A stretch of 64,000 nucleotides of DNA from Danio rerio (taxonomy: Eukaryota; Chordata; Actinopteri; Cypriniformes; Danionidae). The translations under genes and the position numbers were made by a program. The stretch covers positions 39,139,501 through 39,203,500 of the forward strand of contig NC_133185.1 in NCBI RefSeq assembly GCF_049306965.1. The letters are read 5' to 3'. Under the pieces are notes generated by a model. That model searched no databases. It saw nothing but the letters and a program-made list of their open reading frames with translations, and was not told the origin of the DNA. Positions 51,477-62,747 of the stretch are shown here, in pieces (the first letter of the stretch is position 1; every line of letters begins with the position of its first letter).

Positions 51477-52126
51477 GTAAGTAAGCAATCGTTGTTCCTT
51501 GTTTGTTTATTCAGATGGCAAAGGTAGTTAGTATCGTCAGCAGTACTCTTTAAATATCACTACAATATTATGGACTGAAAGATCTGCTGTAAATGCTGCT
51601 CTCTGAATGTAAACATGTAAACACCTTAATCAAACTATTACCATCTTGTAGGATTTTCGCCACATTTTGTAATGGGATGATCTCTACACACACGGCTGCT
51701 TGACACTATTCTCTGCGGAGGTTTTTTTTTCTCCCATACGGCGTGCGGTATCCAAAATTCCATTAAAACTACACTCTTCTAGCAGTTCTTTGCATCCAGT
51801 TTCTCGTTTGTCATGGGGGCACGCATGAAATGTTTTTGAATGAAAATGAAAGTGCCAAACTGCAGTTAAAGTCGACAAATTTAGAATGAAACGCCCCTAA
51901 ATTACGTGAGACTTATTATGAGACTAAATTACGGAGGAAACGTGGATAGCGTGGTGACACAATAACGTTAATCGTATTATGTGCTTTAACATGTAAAACG
52001 GGATCATGAAATGAACTTTCAAAAAGCAACTCATGTAAACACCTTAATCATATTATTGTTTTAATCAGATTAAGGCAAATAGTTAGATTACTGATGTCCA
52101 CAAAATCATTGCTTTATCTGTTAAAC

Positions 52127-53503
52127 CAGGGGTCGGCAACCCGCGGCTCTAGAGCCGCATGCGGCTCTTTAGCGCTGCCCTAGTGGCTCCCTGAAACTTT
52201 TTCAAAAAATGTTTGAAAATGGAAAACGATGGGGGAGGTAAATATATTTTTTGTTTTAATATGGTTTCTATAGGAGGACAAACAATCTTAACGTTTTCCA
52301 ATGCTGTAAAAGTGTGTAGAATATTTAATTTCAACATTTCTGTCAACGAAGATTTGCGTCATAGCCTGCGACACACGTTTCTATCAGCAGGGCGGGATGC
52401 CAGGCAGGTAGCTGTTGTAAACAAACCGGCGGCTGGGTGATGCGCCATGGAGCGCAAGCTGTCTTTGCCAAAGATGTACAGCGGGGCACGCTTTTTCATT
52501 TTCCCTCCCTGAGAGAATTCAAAGAAGCCCATCCCGATCACTCACTCAACGTTGATTATTTACAAGGTTCGATCGTTGATATGCAAACTGCATTTGGGAG
52601 CAGATTTTGTGAGTTGCGAAAGGAAAAAACGAGACTGTCTTTCCTTGACACACACCCTTGGAGATTGACCCTTCCTTGTTGAGCACATTCCCAGGAATGA
52701 CTCGAGCTGATCTTGAAATGGAAATGGCAGGCTGCGTTTCATTGCACTGTTTGTTGTCCAGATAAGGGGCACGTTGTGCACGTTAATTTTGATGTTGTTT
52801 TTTTGAATCCTCAAAATGAAAAAAACATTAAAAAATCTGATTTCTTTATTGCATTTCTTTAATTTAATCAAAGCAAAACATAATGCAATAATATTGTAAT
52901 GAAGTTAAACTTGATCATTAAACATAATTCATTAATATTGTAATGAAGTTAAACTTGATCATTAAACATAATTCATTAATATTGTAATGAAGTTAAACTT
53001 GGTCATTAAACATATTTCATTAATATTTTAATGAAGTTAAACTTGATAATTGAACATAATGCATTAATATTGTAATGAAGTTAAACTTGATAATTAAACA
53101 TAATGCATTAATATTGTAATGAAGTTAAACTTGATCATTAAACAATTCATTAATATTGTAATGAAGTTAAACTTGAACATTAAACATAATTCATTAATAT
53201 ACTGTAATTAAGTTAAACTTGAGACGGCATTGTACAACAGAGTAGTCACGTGGCGCGTCATTCTCTACAGGATGCACTGCAGGGAAATGAACATTTAATC
53301 ATGAAGGCTCAGTATGTATTTGTAGCCAACGAAGTCATTTTTTTAGTAGGCTAATATAGCTAATATAAATACATATAGCATGTGTTGCCATCATTATAAG
53401 GCTTATATAAAGCCTTTAATTTTTTGCGGCTCCAGACATATTTGTTTTTGTTTTTTTTTTGGTCCAATATGGCTCTTTCAACATTTTGGGTTGCCGACCC
53501 CTG
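52127..53503. mobile_element. hAT element with transposase remnant and minisatellite
   Basis: TIRs CAGGGGTCGGCAACCC and GGGTTGCCGACCCCTG, with perfect 8-bp target duplications TGTTAAAC at 52119-52126 and 53504-53511. Copies 1 and 2 have the empty site. The plus strand near 52437-52720 reads HFPSLREFKEAHPDHS, then VDMQTAFGSRF, KTRLSFLDTHPW and MTRADLEMEMAGC in more than one frame, resembling the C-terminal part of hAT transposases of the type domesticated in GTF2IRD2-like genes. The 3' third is a minisatellite. Non-autonomous. Confidence 0.9.
52886..53220. repeat. 44-bp minisatellite inside hAT element
   Basis: About eight head-to-tail copies of a 44-bp unit containing TAATGAAGTTAAACTTGATC and ATTAAACATAATTCATTAAT. 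The GAAGTT anchor recurs at 52901, 52945, 52989, 53033, 53077, 53121, 53163 and about 53209, giving spacings of 44 bp five times, then 42 and 46. Confidence 0.92.
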
Positions 53504-55927
53504 TGTTAAACCGACAAGTGAAACACAAACTACTCTCCTGTCTTCATTTAGAATAAAAATGCCAAGTAACTCAACACAAGCAAAGACAATTGTAGGCATA
53601 ATAGTAGGAGTATTAGGGTAGGAGTATTTATAGCCACAGACATGCAACCTTTTTCAGGGGTAGAAAACTCTGGTTTTAGGCATTTAATTAGTGTGCTAGA
53701 ACCACTCTACGAAATCCCAAGTAGAACGTATCTCACAGCTATGGTGGTACCCTCCTTGTACAATAAGGTAAAAGGCAAAGTTATTAGTGCACATTTAGTA
53801 GTTGACTACAGATTGCTGGACCTTCAGAGCAACACAGAGCTTCATGACTGTCATATAAAGAGCGTGAATTGTTTTCAAATGTTCATCAATATTGTATTGT
53901 ACTGGCCATACTCTAGCCTTATGTAATAAACTGATGTGTCATGTTTGTACTCTTCAGGATGGTGAGGTCATCGGCATTAATACCATGAAAGTGACAGCAG
54001 GGATTTCCTTCGCTATTCCCTCTGACAGAGTCAGTCTCTTCCTTGACCGATCTGCTGACACGTTAAGAATGACCTCACAGCTGCTTGCTTTTGTCTGTGA
54101 CAGAATTTTTTTCACTGACAGATGGTTATTGGGTCTTTTTTTCAGAGTCTTGGTTTGGAGAATCGGGATCGAAAAGGCGTTACATTGGAGTGATGATGTT
54201 GACTTTGACCCCCAGGTGCCAAACACTTTTATTACAATTTTACAGGAGAGCAAAATTCATACATTATGGAATCTGCAGATTTTTGTTATTTACCACTAGA
54301 TTTGGCTCTTAGAAATTCAAGTGCTGGAATACCTGGAAAATTGGCTTGTTCTGTTGAAAAGTGTTTAATTTATCAAGGACAATTTGTATGCAATTTTCAC
54401 GCCCGAAAAATAAAAATGTTTGTGAATTTTTGTGACAATTTAATGCAAAAATACCTCCACAATCTACCGTGATTCCGAAGCAGTGATTTTAATGATATAA
54501 GAAGTGGCCAATCACAGTCAACCTTGTTTAGTTTTACCTGAAATGTAAGGGCGGGACAAAGGCCTTTCTGTGTTGCAGTGACAGAAAAAAACAACTGAAA
54601 AACAAATGTATTATGGGAATAATGCTTTTCAGATGTTTTTACTATGTTATTAGCAAGAGTAATTAAACCGCAGACATTGAAGTGTTTTTGGTTGAAGCAA
54701 ATGTAATATTGATTGTTTTGCTGATCTGTCTATCAAACTATCAATTAATCAATCAATCTATCTATGAATCTATTTATCTTATCTATTTATCAATCAATCA
54801 TTAAACCGTAAACTTTGCACTGAAGTGAGTCTTTTATTATCTTTAAATTCTCTTTTTCCCCTCCTCAGTATAATCGAAGAGCTAAGGATGCGAGACCCGT
54901 CCTTCCCTGATGTTTCTCATGGAGTTCTCATCCACCGTGTGATTGTAGGATCTCCAGCCAACAGGTGTGCTGCTCTCTGAACATGATGTTATCAGCTGTT
55001 GATTAAGGCATCCTATTGATGATGTCATTTCCTGTTTTCTGTTTTGCAGAGCCGGAATGAAGCCAGGAGATGTTATTATTGAGATCAATGGGGTAAAGGT
55101 GAACACGTCGTAGGAGATATATAATGCTGTGAGGACCAGTGAAAGCTTAAATGTGGTGGTCCGCCAGGTCCGACATCAAGTCAAGTATTTAGTAAGATTA
55201 AGAAATGGTGAGTAATGAGAAGCTGTCATAGTTGGAGATGTTGTAAGAAAGGAATCATCTAAAGAGTTGAACAGTTTTAGCAAACGCTGGACATTCGTGT
55301 AGTAAGCGTGTTTCTGGAAGCGTATGAAATAATGTGGATGATTCAGACTTCTGTACACTGGATAAACCTCAGTGTGTCTGCGCAAACTACACTATCAGTA
55401 TTGATTTGAAGGAATATCACTGAATATTTTGTTTAGGATTGTCATGAGGGCAACAAACACTCAACGACCTTAATAAAACTGGGTGCTCTTATTGTGAAAA
55501 TGCTGATGTTTTGTATTGAGTCTCACATTCTCATGTTACGACGTTTGTATTTTAATACATTATTCTGAACAGCTCTGATTTCACAATAAACCATTGGAAT
55601 ATTTATGGATGATTTGCTGATGTCGCAGTGACTGATATGTTTAGGTTTTGGGTCAGCGCTGTACAGCATTCTGAAAAAGTGTTTTTCTAAAAGTGCGCCG
55701 TAATGACGCCAGTGTCAACTGCAGTGTGGGGTGGAAAGGACTGGATGCTGTTCAAACCTCATGCCGAATTTTTGTCACCCCAAACAAAACCATTTTAAAT
55801 CCACAAAATCTGACAACACTGGGGCTAGATCACAATATAAGCCACAACACAAGTGAGTTCAATAAAGTATATCTTTATTACAGACATGTACAAAAATCAA
55901 ATATACAAAACATTCTGCTAATGTGAC

Positions 55928-58900
55928 TCAGAACTCCAGCATGGACCAGTCGTGGTAAGGCATCTCTTCTAGAGGAATTCTGCACTCTGGATTCTCATGC
56001 AGACAAGCCCTCATCATATCACAGCATTCTGTGAAGAAGAAATGGAGAGGTGAGGTTATTGTTATTATTATTATTAAGCTGTTTCACTTAATTGTTCTTT
56101 GATGAACATCTCACCTTGAGAGAGGGTAAATTTGGACCAGTCATGTTGGAGGTAGTACAGGTCATACGCTGATGGGAATTCTCCATGGAGCATTGTGAAC
56201 AGAAGAACCCCAAGTGAATAGACCGTCGCTGGTTTGGCCCGGTAGCATCCTTTTTCATAAAACTCTGGCGGGATGTACGCTTCTGTGCCTGGAGGAGAGA
56301 CGTTTAGTTTAGCATCATGTTGAATATATATACCAGATGGGCTTCAGCTGTGCTAATTAACCAGCTTTCAATACGTTTATTAATAATGCTTATGCACATT
56401 CATAACTAGTGTTGTCAAAAGTATCAACTACCAATCGATACCGACACTCATCACAGTCATATTTGCTGAGCATGTGAACACCAATGGCCAATCAGTGGTG
56501 TTTAACAGCGCTTAAATTGACTTGTTAAATGTCAGAATCGATTGGTACCGAAGTCGATACTTTTGACCACACTATTCAAAACACCTACCAGAGAAGATAC
56601 TGTAGGCTGATTCCATCATGAAGTCTCCACACCCGAAGTCGATCAGCTTGACTTCCAGTGTGTCGGGGTTCACCAGCAGGTTTTGAAGCTTAATGTCCCG
56701 GTGGAACACCCCGCGGTAACAGCACACGTTGGCCGCATAAACAGCTTGCCTCATGATGGTATGTGCTGTTTTCTCACTGAGGACTCCTCCGCTGACTTCA
56801 AGGAATGCCTCCAGGTCCATGCTTGGACTAGGCCGCTCCATCACCATGACGTAATGGTTTTCAAAGACCTGCCAGTCCAGAAGCTGAATAATGTTCGAAC
56901 ACCTGGAGCCACCGCTGGCCATGTTTGCCAAGGTGATCTCTAGAGGAAGTGGCTGGTCACATGACTGAAAACAAAATAATAATGTTGGTTTTCAAACAAG
57001 GGTTTCTGACCACAGCCTGTGGTCTATAATAAATATAAGACTTTATAAACTGAACACAGCGAACAGAAAGTGTAGTCTACTCACAGAGCTGACATCTTGC
57101 ATATTTAGGGTCTTCTGGACAAATTTAACTGCCACCTGTTTAAAGGAACAAGCGAACAATTAACATGTGCACGGAGATCATTTCATTCAGTCATAAATCC
57201 TGAACAGAGGATTCATTCGTCAGCAGAAATGTCCAAACAATGAAAGCTCTGATGATGTTCTTTAAACAGGGAACTTCATCAGAGGATTTGAGTCTACAAA
57301 AATGAATACCTGCAGACCATCCTGTATGCGAATCCCCTCATACACGGAGCCGAAACCTCCTTCACCAAGCTGCTTTCCGAGTTTGTAGCGGCAGCTGATG
57401 TCATCTGTTAAAAATGAAGAAAATGTCATTAAATTATAAACCAAATAAAAAGACAAACAGTTGAAGTCAGAATTATTGTCAGATTTCAGAACATGATAGT
57501 TTTAATAACTCATTTCTAATAACTGATGTCTTTTATCTTTGTCGTGATGACAGTACATCATATTTACTGGATATTTTCAAGATACCTGTGTTCAGCTTAA
57601 AGTTCTGAATACTTAAACGTTATTGCTCTGCATCATTTGGGAAATATTTAAAAAATATTAATAAAAAATCACAGGAGGGCGAATAATTTTGACTTCAACT
57701 GTATAATTTTACAAAGATTGATGAGCCTAAACAAATGTTCTGAACTCCAGCAATAAACTTACTATTGTCCAAGCAGGTCCCATCATCTGCTGTAGACTTC
57801 ACAGCAGAGTCCTCTTGTGAGACCTGATCCGGTAAAGGGTTCCAGTTTTCATCCAGGGCAGAGTCACAGATGTCATCTTTTATGAGCTGCTGGCTCACTG
57901 GAGATTCATTGTCCTCATCGGATGGTGAACTTGGAGGACTATCAAGCTCTTGCTCCAGGCTGTCCTCACTGAGGGAGGATTCGTTGTCTGCTGTGAAGTG
58001 AAGCTCTGCAGAGTCGTTCTCAATGACCACTGCAGAGTCAAAGCTGTTCACTTCAGGTTTAAAGTCCAAATCTTCATCTGCTGGAGCATCAAGAGCTGGA
58101 GGTTGGAGAACTTCCAGCTCCAGGTTGCTCACAGCAGTGCAGAAGAATTTAGAGCTACTGATGGGCTCTGCGTGAAGTTCGTGGATCTCCTGCACACATA
58201 GCTGATCTAAAGAGAGGAAGGAACATCATTAATATGACTCTACAACTCTTTTTGACAAGATATTCGAACAGTTCATTTGCAGAAACATTACTCAATGTGT
58301 TTTTATTGATGATCTTCATGGGTTTTCTGCATTGAATTAGCAAACAAGTAAACTATATATCTAAAGGCAAAGCTCACTGAAATAAAAATCCTAATACAAA
58401 TAATTCTTATTTTTTCAGTTTTTTACACAAAACTACAAATTCTGAAGAAAATTCCTGAAATCAGCAGCCATTAACCTTCATTGTAGGAACACAAAATACT
58501 GTGGAAGTCAATGGCTGAAAGCACCTCAAACAGAAACAGGTTTAAGGAGTAAATTATGACAGAATTGTCTTGTTTATGTGAACTGTGGCTTTAAGAAACT
58601 CTTTCTAAAATGTCTTCCAGTTAATGTCATTTCTGATCTTTAAACACTTATGTGATGTGTTTGGTGTGTTTAACAGTATGCTTTAGTAATTAAAAGTGCT
58701 CATAAATCTATTTTACCAACAACAGTAGCTCTTCTTCTGGAAAAACAGGCGAAGAAGATGGGAGACAATTTGAGTTTCCTCTTTTTCTGTCTCCCTGCCT
58801 GTTTTCCTGCAGCGACGGCCGGGTCATCGGTCATCAGATGACGGTGATTCTCTGTCGTGCTGCCGGTGGGTTCGAGTGGCTCACACGGTTGTTCGTTCGC

Positions 58901-59002
58901 ACACTTAACACCAAACGCTTTCTTCAGACGGTTAATCAGTTTTGAAAATGCCATTGTATCACTGTACTGTTGAATCGCAGAAAGTACTGAACTACTAGAC
59001 AT
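55928..59002 (-). CDS. pimr-like: PIM-like serine/threonine kinase, unit B2
   Basis: Exons 59002-58717, 58206-57763, 57404-57310, 57135-57085, 56964-56589, 56288-56115 and 56028-55928; 508 residues, uninterrupted. It shares AVSNLELEV and the FENHY hinge-side sequence with B1, but has private changes: QVFENHY, HFTADNE, ESPVSQQLIKDD, GSSIFVK and KTLNMQ for KTPNMQ. It is the most divergent of the four. The minus-strand poly(A) signal is at 55879-55874. Confidence 0.92.
56407..56574. mobile_element. hAT-like MITE in PIM-like intron (B2)
   Basis: Orthologous to 1365-1532. Confidence 0.8.
57458..57701. mobile_element. CAGTTGAAGTCA-type element in PIM-like intron (B2)
   Basis: Orthologous to 2416-2659. 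Confidence 0.75.
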
Positions 59003-59041
59003 CCAAAGAAGCTACTGAGAGTTTCTGCTACGTCAAAAAGC

Positions 59042-59065
59042 TTTATACTGTCACTGATGATGTCA
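59042..59065 (-). promoter_or_regulatory. TATA box and CRE/AP-1-like site of PIM-like B2
   Basis: Minus-strand TATAAA at 59047-59042, with TGACATCA upstream, unchanged despite the greater divergence of this unit. Confidence 0.55.
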
Positions 59066-59318
59066 GAGTTCCACAATTCCATTTAGTATTACGTAGAGAC
59101 TTTTTAAAACAAAACAAACTTCTAATGCAGGCCCGCGCTAGACTGACTGGCTCATTCGCCTTAATGTGCTCACACAGCCACCTGCTTATATACACATTTT
59201 TTCCAATTATTAATCAAATTAATTTTGCACTTAGGCCTATGTATTTTTTCTGTCATGCACAACTTTTTCTGCGTTATTGCTTTTTATTAGAATTATTACC
59301 ATGTTTATATATATTTAT

Positions 59319-59376
<58 letters not shown>

Positions 59377-60745
59377 GCGTGTGTGTATGATTCATTTATT
59401 TTGAGTAGCTCATTTCAATTATTTTATATTTTCATTATCAATTATTTATCATTTTTAACAGTATTATTATTATTGTTTATATTATATTTTATATGTTATG
59501 ATTATATAAATTCGTTATTCTTGTAAATTCTTTTTAAATTAATAATGCTTCAAATAATAAATTAAAAAGAAAAATATGCAACAAAATGAAGTTATCCATG
59601 TATTACCTGAAATCGCCAGTAGGTGGTGGTAGGACACTGTCTTAAGTGAATAAGACATTTATTCAGCAACAAAGCAACTGTTGTATTTATGAATAGGTCA
59701 AGGATGAATCGACTCTCACAATTTATTTAAATCCACAGATTCATTCTCAAAAAATAACCCACTCTAGCCTAAATAAGGACTGAACCGATGTGAACAGGTA
59801 GGAATAATGATCAAATTCTTGTGGATTAAACCTCTTTGTTGACATTAATTGCAGTAGATTTTATTAAGTTACAACAAAAGGCAGGACATGGTTTTAATTG
59901 CGGACTGTACTTATTTTATGTGTGAACATGCTACATGCTAACACCGTCACAGCATTCCAGTCAACTAATTAATTTAGAGGTACTAACGTTAGTCAACAGT
60001 CCCCGCCTTTACTAAGTGAAAAATGCGAATTAAAAAGAAAAAATAACATAAATAAAATAAATAATTACAAATTAAACCAATGAATATTAAAGTCAGTGTA
60101 ATTAGATCTAACGTTTATTACTGTATGTCACAGGCTAGTAGCGCTAATTAGCATTTGATGCTAATGCTAACATTGATGCAACTTAATGTAAATATTAATG
60201 TTATATTAACGGTACTGTAACTTTAAACTATCTATTGCTTTACTTAAAAGCTCGATCAAACCTTTAACGTTAACATCAGTCAGATTAATTGCTATTTGAG
60301 TGATTCTGTTAAAATTAACTTACATTTGTTTCTGTCTAGTTAACTTTAGGAACTATACAGGGAGAGGAATTGTTTAGTTTTATATTACAGAAACTCGATA
60401 TTTATTTTCTATATTTTTGTTAGGCCACAGTTTGAAATGCCATTCTGCAGGCTGAAATGGCATATTTAACACAATTAACCTCGACTTTACTACAAAAAAT
60501 ACAGTCAGGTTTATTTTTTGTGGATAAATGTAAGTTTACTTTAGTAAAACTATGTTTTTGTCTTATTGGCTAAATGGGCTCATGAAAGTGTTTCACATAG
60601 AAATGAATAAATAATAATTAATAATAATAATTCCTTACATTTATATAGCACGTTTCCTGCACACTCAAAGTGCTTTACGCATTGGTGGAACATGTTTCCT
60701 GAAAGACATTTTGAAATGGAAACAATATTTTTCTTTCCCATTTAT
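59066..60745. other. Upstream spacer of B2 and array terminus
   Basis: Homologous to 4019-5690 and its other copies, but with more substitutions and indels. Homology stops after TTTCTTTCCCATTTAT: the other units continue ATCTTGACCTAG and this one continues CGATGATATTTGG. No gene is seen. Confidence 0.65.
59321..59386. repeat. GT microsatellite (B2)
   Basis: About 33 GT repeats with two GC interruptions near the 3' side; the longest of the four tracts. Confidence 0.92.
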
Positions 60746-61839
60746 CGATGATATTTGGTCAACAATACATTTTTACGCCCAAATCAGGTAGAAGAAATTC
60801 ATTTCAAAATATTACACAGGTACTACTATCCCTGCAATATATTTAATAATAAATAATAATAATAATAAAAAAATCACAAAAATGTTCTTTTTGTACTTGT
60901 AAATTTTCTGATGATTTTTGGAAACACGTTTCAGGGTTGATTTTTGATTAGTTTGGAGATATGCTGTAGAGAGAGGAATCATTAAAAGGCGAAAAGTGAA
61001 AATTCTGTCGTCATTTACTCCAAACATGCTTGCGTTCTTGTGATATTTTGAGAAGTCAGTGGTCCCTCACTGATTATAAAAAACACACACACACATTTTG
61101 AGTCTCTATGCAGTTACATTGACCGTAATTTAAGTTATGAAAGCAAACAATATACTTTTGTTTTATATTAATTATGACGTATTTAAAGGAAGGCTTTTTG
61201 GCAAATAGGCTTATTTTTCAAGTCACTCAGAGTTAAACTGTTGTGTTTGATCATTTTAATCCGTTCAGCTGATCTCTGGGTCTAACAAATAGTCCAAAAT
61301 CCTTGATTATTACTGCAGAATGAGAGTATAGCAATGATTATAGAATACACATGACGTGTCACTCGTATACTTTTGAATGGAAAAAGTGAAACAGTCAATA
61401 GGCGAATGAAGCCCCGCCTTCTAGTACAGTAGCCAATCAGTGATTGATATATGGCAAATAAATCCCACCTTTTAGTACATGAGCCGATCAGCGATCAGTA
61501 TAGAATGACAATTCTCCAGGGGAGGGGCTTGGACTAGATGTGAGTTTCTGCAGATATTGTGTGATATGGACGTTTATAAATGAAACTAAAAGGACAGTTA
61601 CTGTTCAATTTTATTGGTTATTCATAATATGTAATGTAATCGTAATCTTGGCAAGCAGTTTTGAAGAATTTGATTTACCCATTCAAACAGAATGCCCATG
61701 TATACTTCCCGAGAGTAGTATAGGTATAGTTACTAGCCATGTCAAGCTGGAATATAGCAGCTATTCATTTCCATCAGTCTTGGTGCATACTTTAACTACA
61801 CAAGAGTCAAGTTTTACTTTAAAAACTCTTTGGAATTTT

Positions 61840-61870
<31 letters not shown>

Positions 61871-62020
61871 TCTCCAACAACAGGCTGATGGGCATTCAAG
61901 GTCAAAGAACACTTTCATTGTCTTAGAATATGCATTTATTTTTACCAAATTATGGCAGCGACTCTCATATGATTGTTAAGCAATTAATTTGTTTCTACAC
62001 CCCTCCCTAACGCGATGCTA
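60746..62020. other. Non-array flanking DNA
   Basis: No coding exon is recognised. It includes an AATAAT run at 60845-60870, an imperfect duplication at 61411-61446 and 61461-61497 (CCCGCCTTCTAGTACA.. and CCCACCTTTTAGTACA.., each followed by a CCAATCAG-like box), and a poly-T/poly-G run at about 61839-61870. Confidence 0.5.
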
Positions 62021-62027
62021 ATCTGCG

Positions 62028-62120
62028 CTGATTGGTCCTATTGTACTCTGTTGTGATTGGTCAACAGCGTTCAGCGTGAGACGGAGAGAAATGGCCACCA
62101 TGGCTTATCAACAATATTGA
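62028..62120 (+). promoter_or_regulatory. Promoter-like paired CCAAT boxes with short Kozak ORF
   Basis: TGATTGGTC (reverse CCAAT) occurs at 62029 and again at 62054. Downstream, GCCACCATGG is a perfect Kozak context at 62100, but the frame is only MAYQQY before TGA at 62118. An in-frame ATG at 62091 adds three residues (MATMAYQQY). It could be a core promoter and a short upstream ORF; no following exon was identified. Confidence 0.3.
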
Positions 62121-62139
62121 AGTAGTCAGAGTGCAGAGT

Positions 62140-62260
62140 GTATGTGTGAGTATACCTGCCAACACTCACGTTTTTTTTCCGGGAGTCTCCCGTAATTTCA
62201 GACCCATCTCCCGCCACCCTCCCGTTTTGTTATTTATCCCGGAAACTGATGATGGCCATA
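62140..62260. mobile_element. Possible DNA-transposon end
   Basis: ATACCTGCCAACACTCACGTTTT followed by CCGGGAGTCTCCCGTAATTT resembles the terminus of an abundant fish DNA-transposon family that opens TACCTGTCAACCCTCCCG. No matching opposite end was found, so this is tentative. Confidence 0.3.
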
Positions 62261-62474
62261 GCAACGACAAGTGCCAGTGGATTGTGCATTTAAATGCAAA
62301 CGCATTTAAATCCATAAACAAAGCGGCACGCGTCGCATTTTCATCATGGCATTAGACGTGATATGAGAATATAAAGAGTTAACCAGATGCACTACAAGCA
62401 TAAGTAGTAAAAAACAATAAAATACATAATTTGTAGAGAAAACAAAGAGGCAACCATTTTAATTACACATACTT

Positions 62475-62747
62475 ACACTTGTGACATAGAGAAAGAAACT
62501 GATCCATAAACTGTGTACTGTAAAGTTCCTGTCGAGCTCTGACAAAGTCCCATACGTCAACAGACTTTTCTGATCTAAAGCACTCATCAGAAAAATGACA
62601 GGAACACAGCACAAGCCTGGGCTGTAATGTTGAGGTATTTTTGCCAAAATAAACCTCAACCACTGACTCTTCACTGTTTCATCTTTGAGTAGAGAAAATA
62701 ACACTAACTTTCCCCTCACACTTCAGAGCACAGCGTCTTCGCGACAT
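62475..62747 (-). pseudogene. Broken THAP-domain exon
   Basis: On the minus strand an ATG at 62747 opens MSRRRCALKCEGKVSVIFS. After a frame change it reads DETVKSQWLRFI, and after another LVLCSCHFSDECFRSEKS, continuing about 40 codons to a GTAAGT donor near 62470. The order CxxxC, aromatic/FS, W, C-x2-H-F is the THAP zinc-finger layout. THAP domains normally start at the protein N terminus, which fits the ATG. At least two frame changes break it. Source (host THAP gene or THAP-bearing DNA transposon) is unknown; sequence differs clearly from the THAP remnant in the array. Confidence 0.55.

Larger units (their letters stand above)
50414..55176 (+). pseudogene. htra2-like: HtrA2-like serine protease, decayed copy 3
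   Basis: Exon-like blocks 50414-50607, 50709-50741, 53958 to about 54061, 54146-54215, 54869-54964 and 55050 to about 55176. The Ser exon and GINTMKV block are preserved. The third block ends RSADT and its donor context CAGAGTAAG has become CACGTTAAG, losing bases and the normal phase. TAG at 55111-55113 interrupts the PDZ at the same codon as copy 1. The end of the last exon is deleted: VVVRQVRHQ replaces VVVRRGADLL, and the normal stop is gone. The intron after the Ser exon is enlarged by the hAT at 52127-53503. Confidence 0.82.

Noticed and set aside
52886-53220. CRISPR-like regular repeats
   Set aside because: The 44-bp units are head to tail with no unique spacers, inside an hAT element in a eukaryotic genome; it is a minisatellite.
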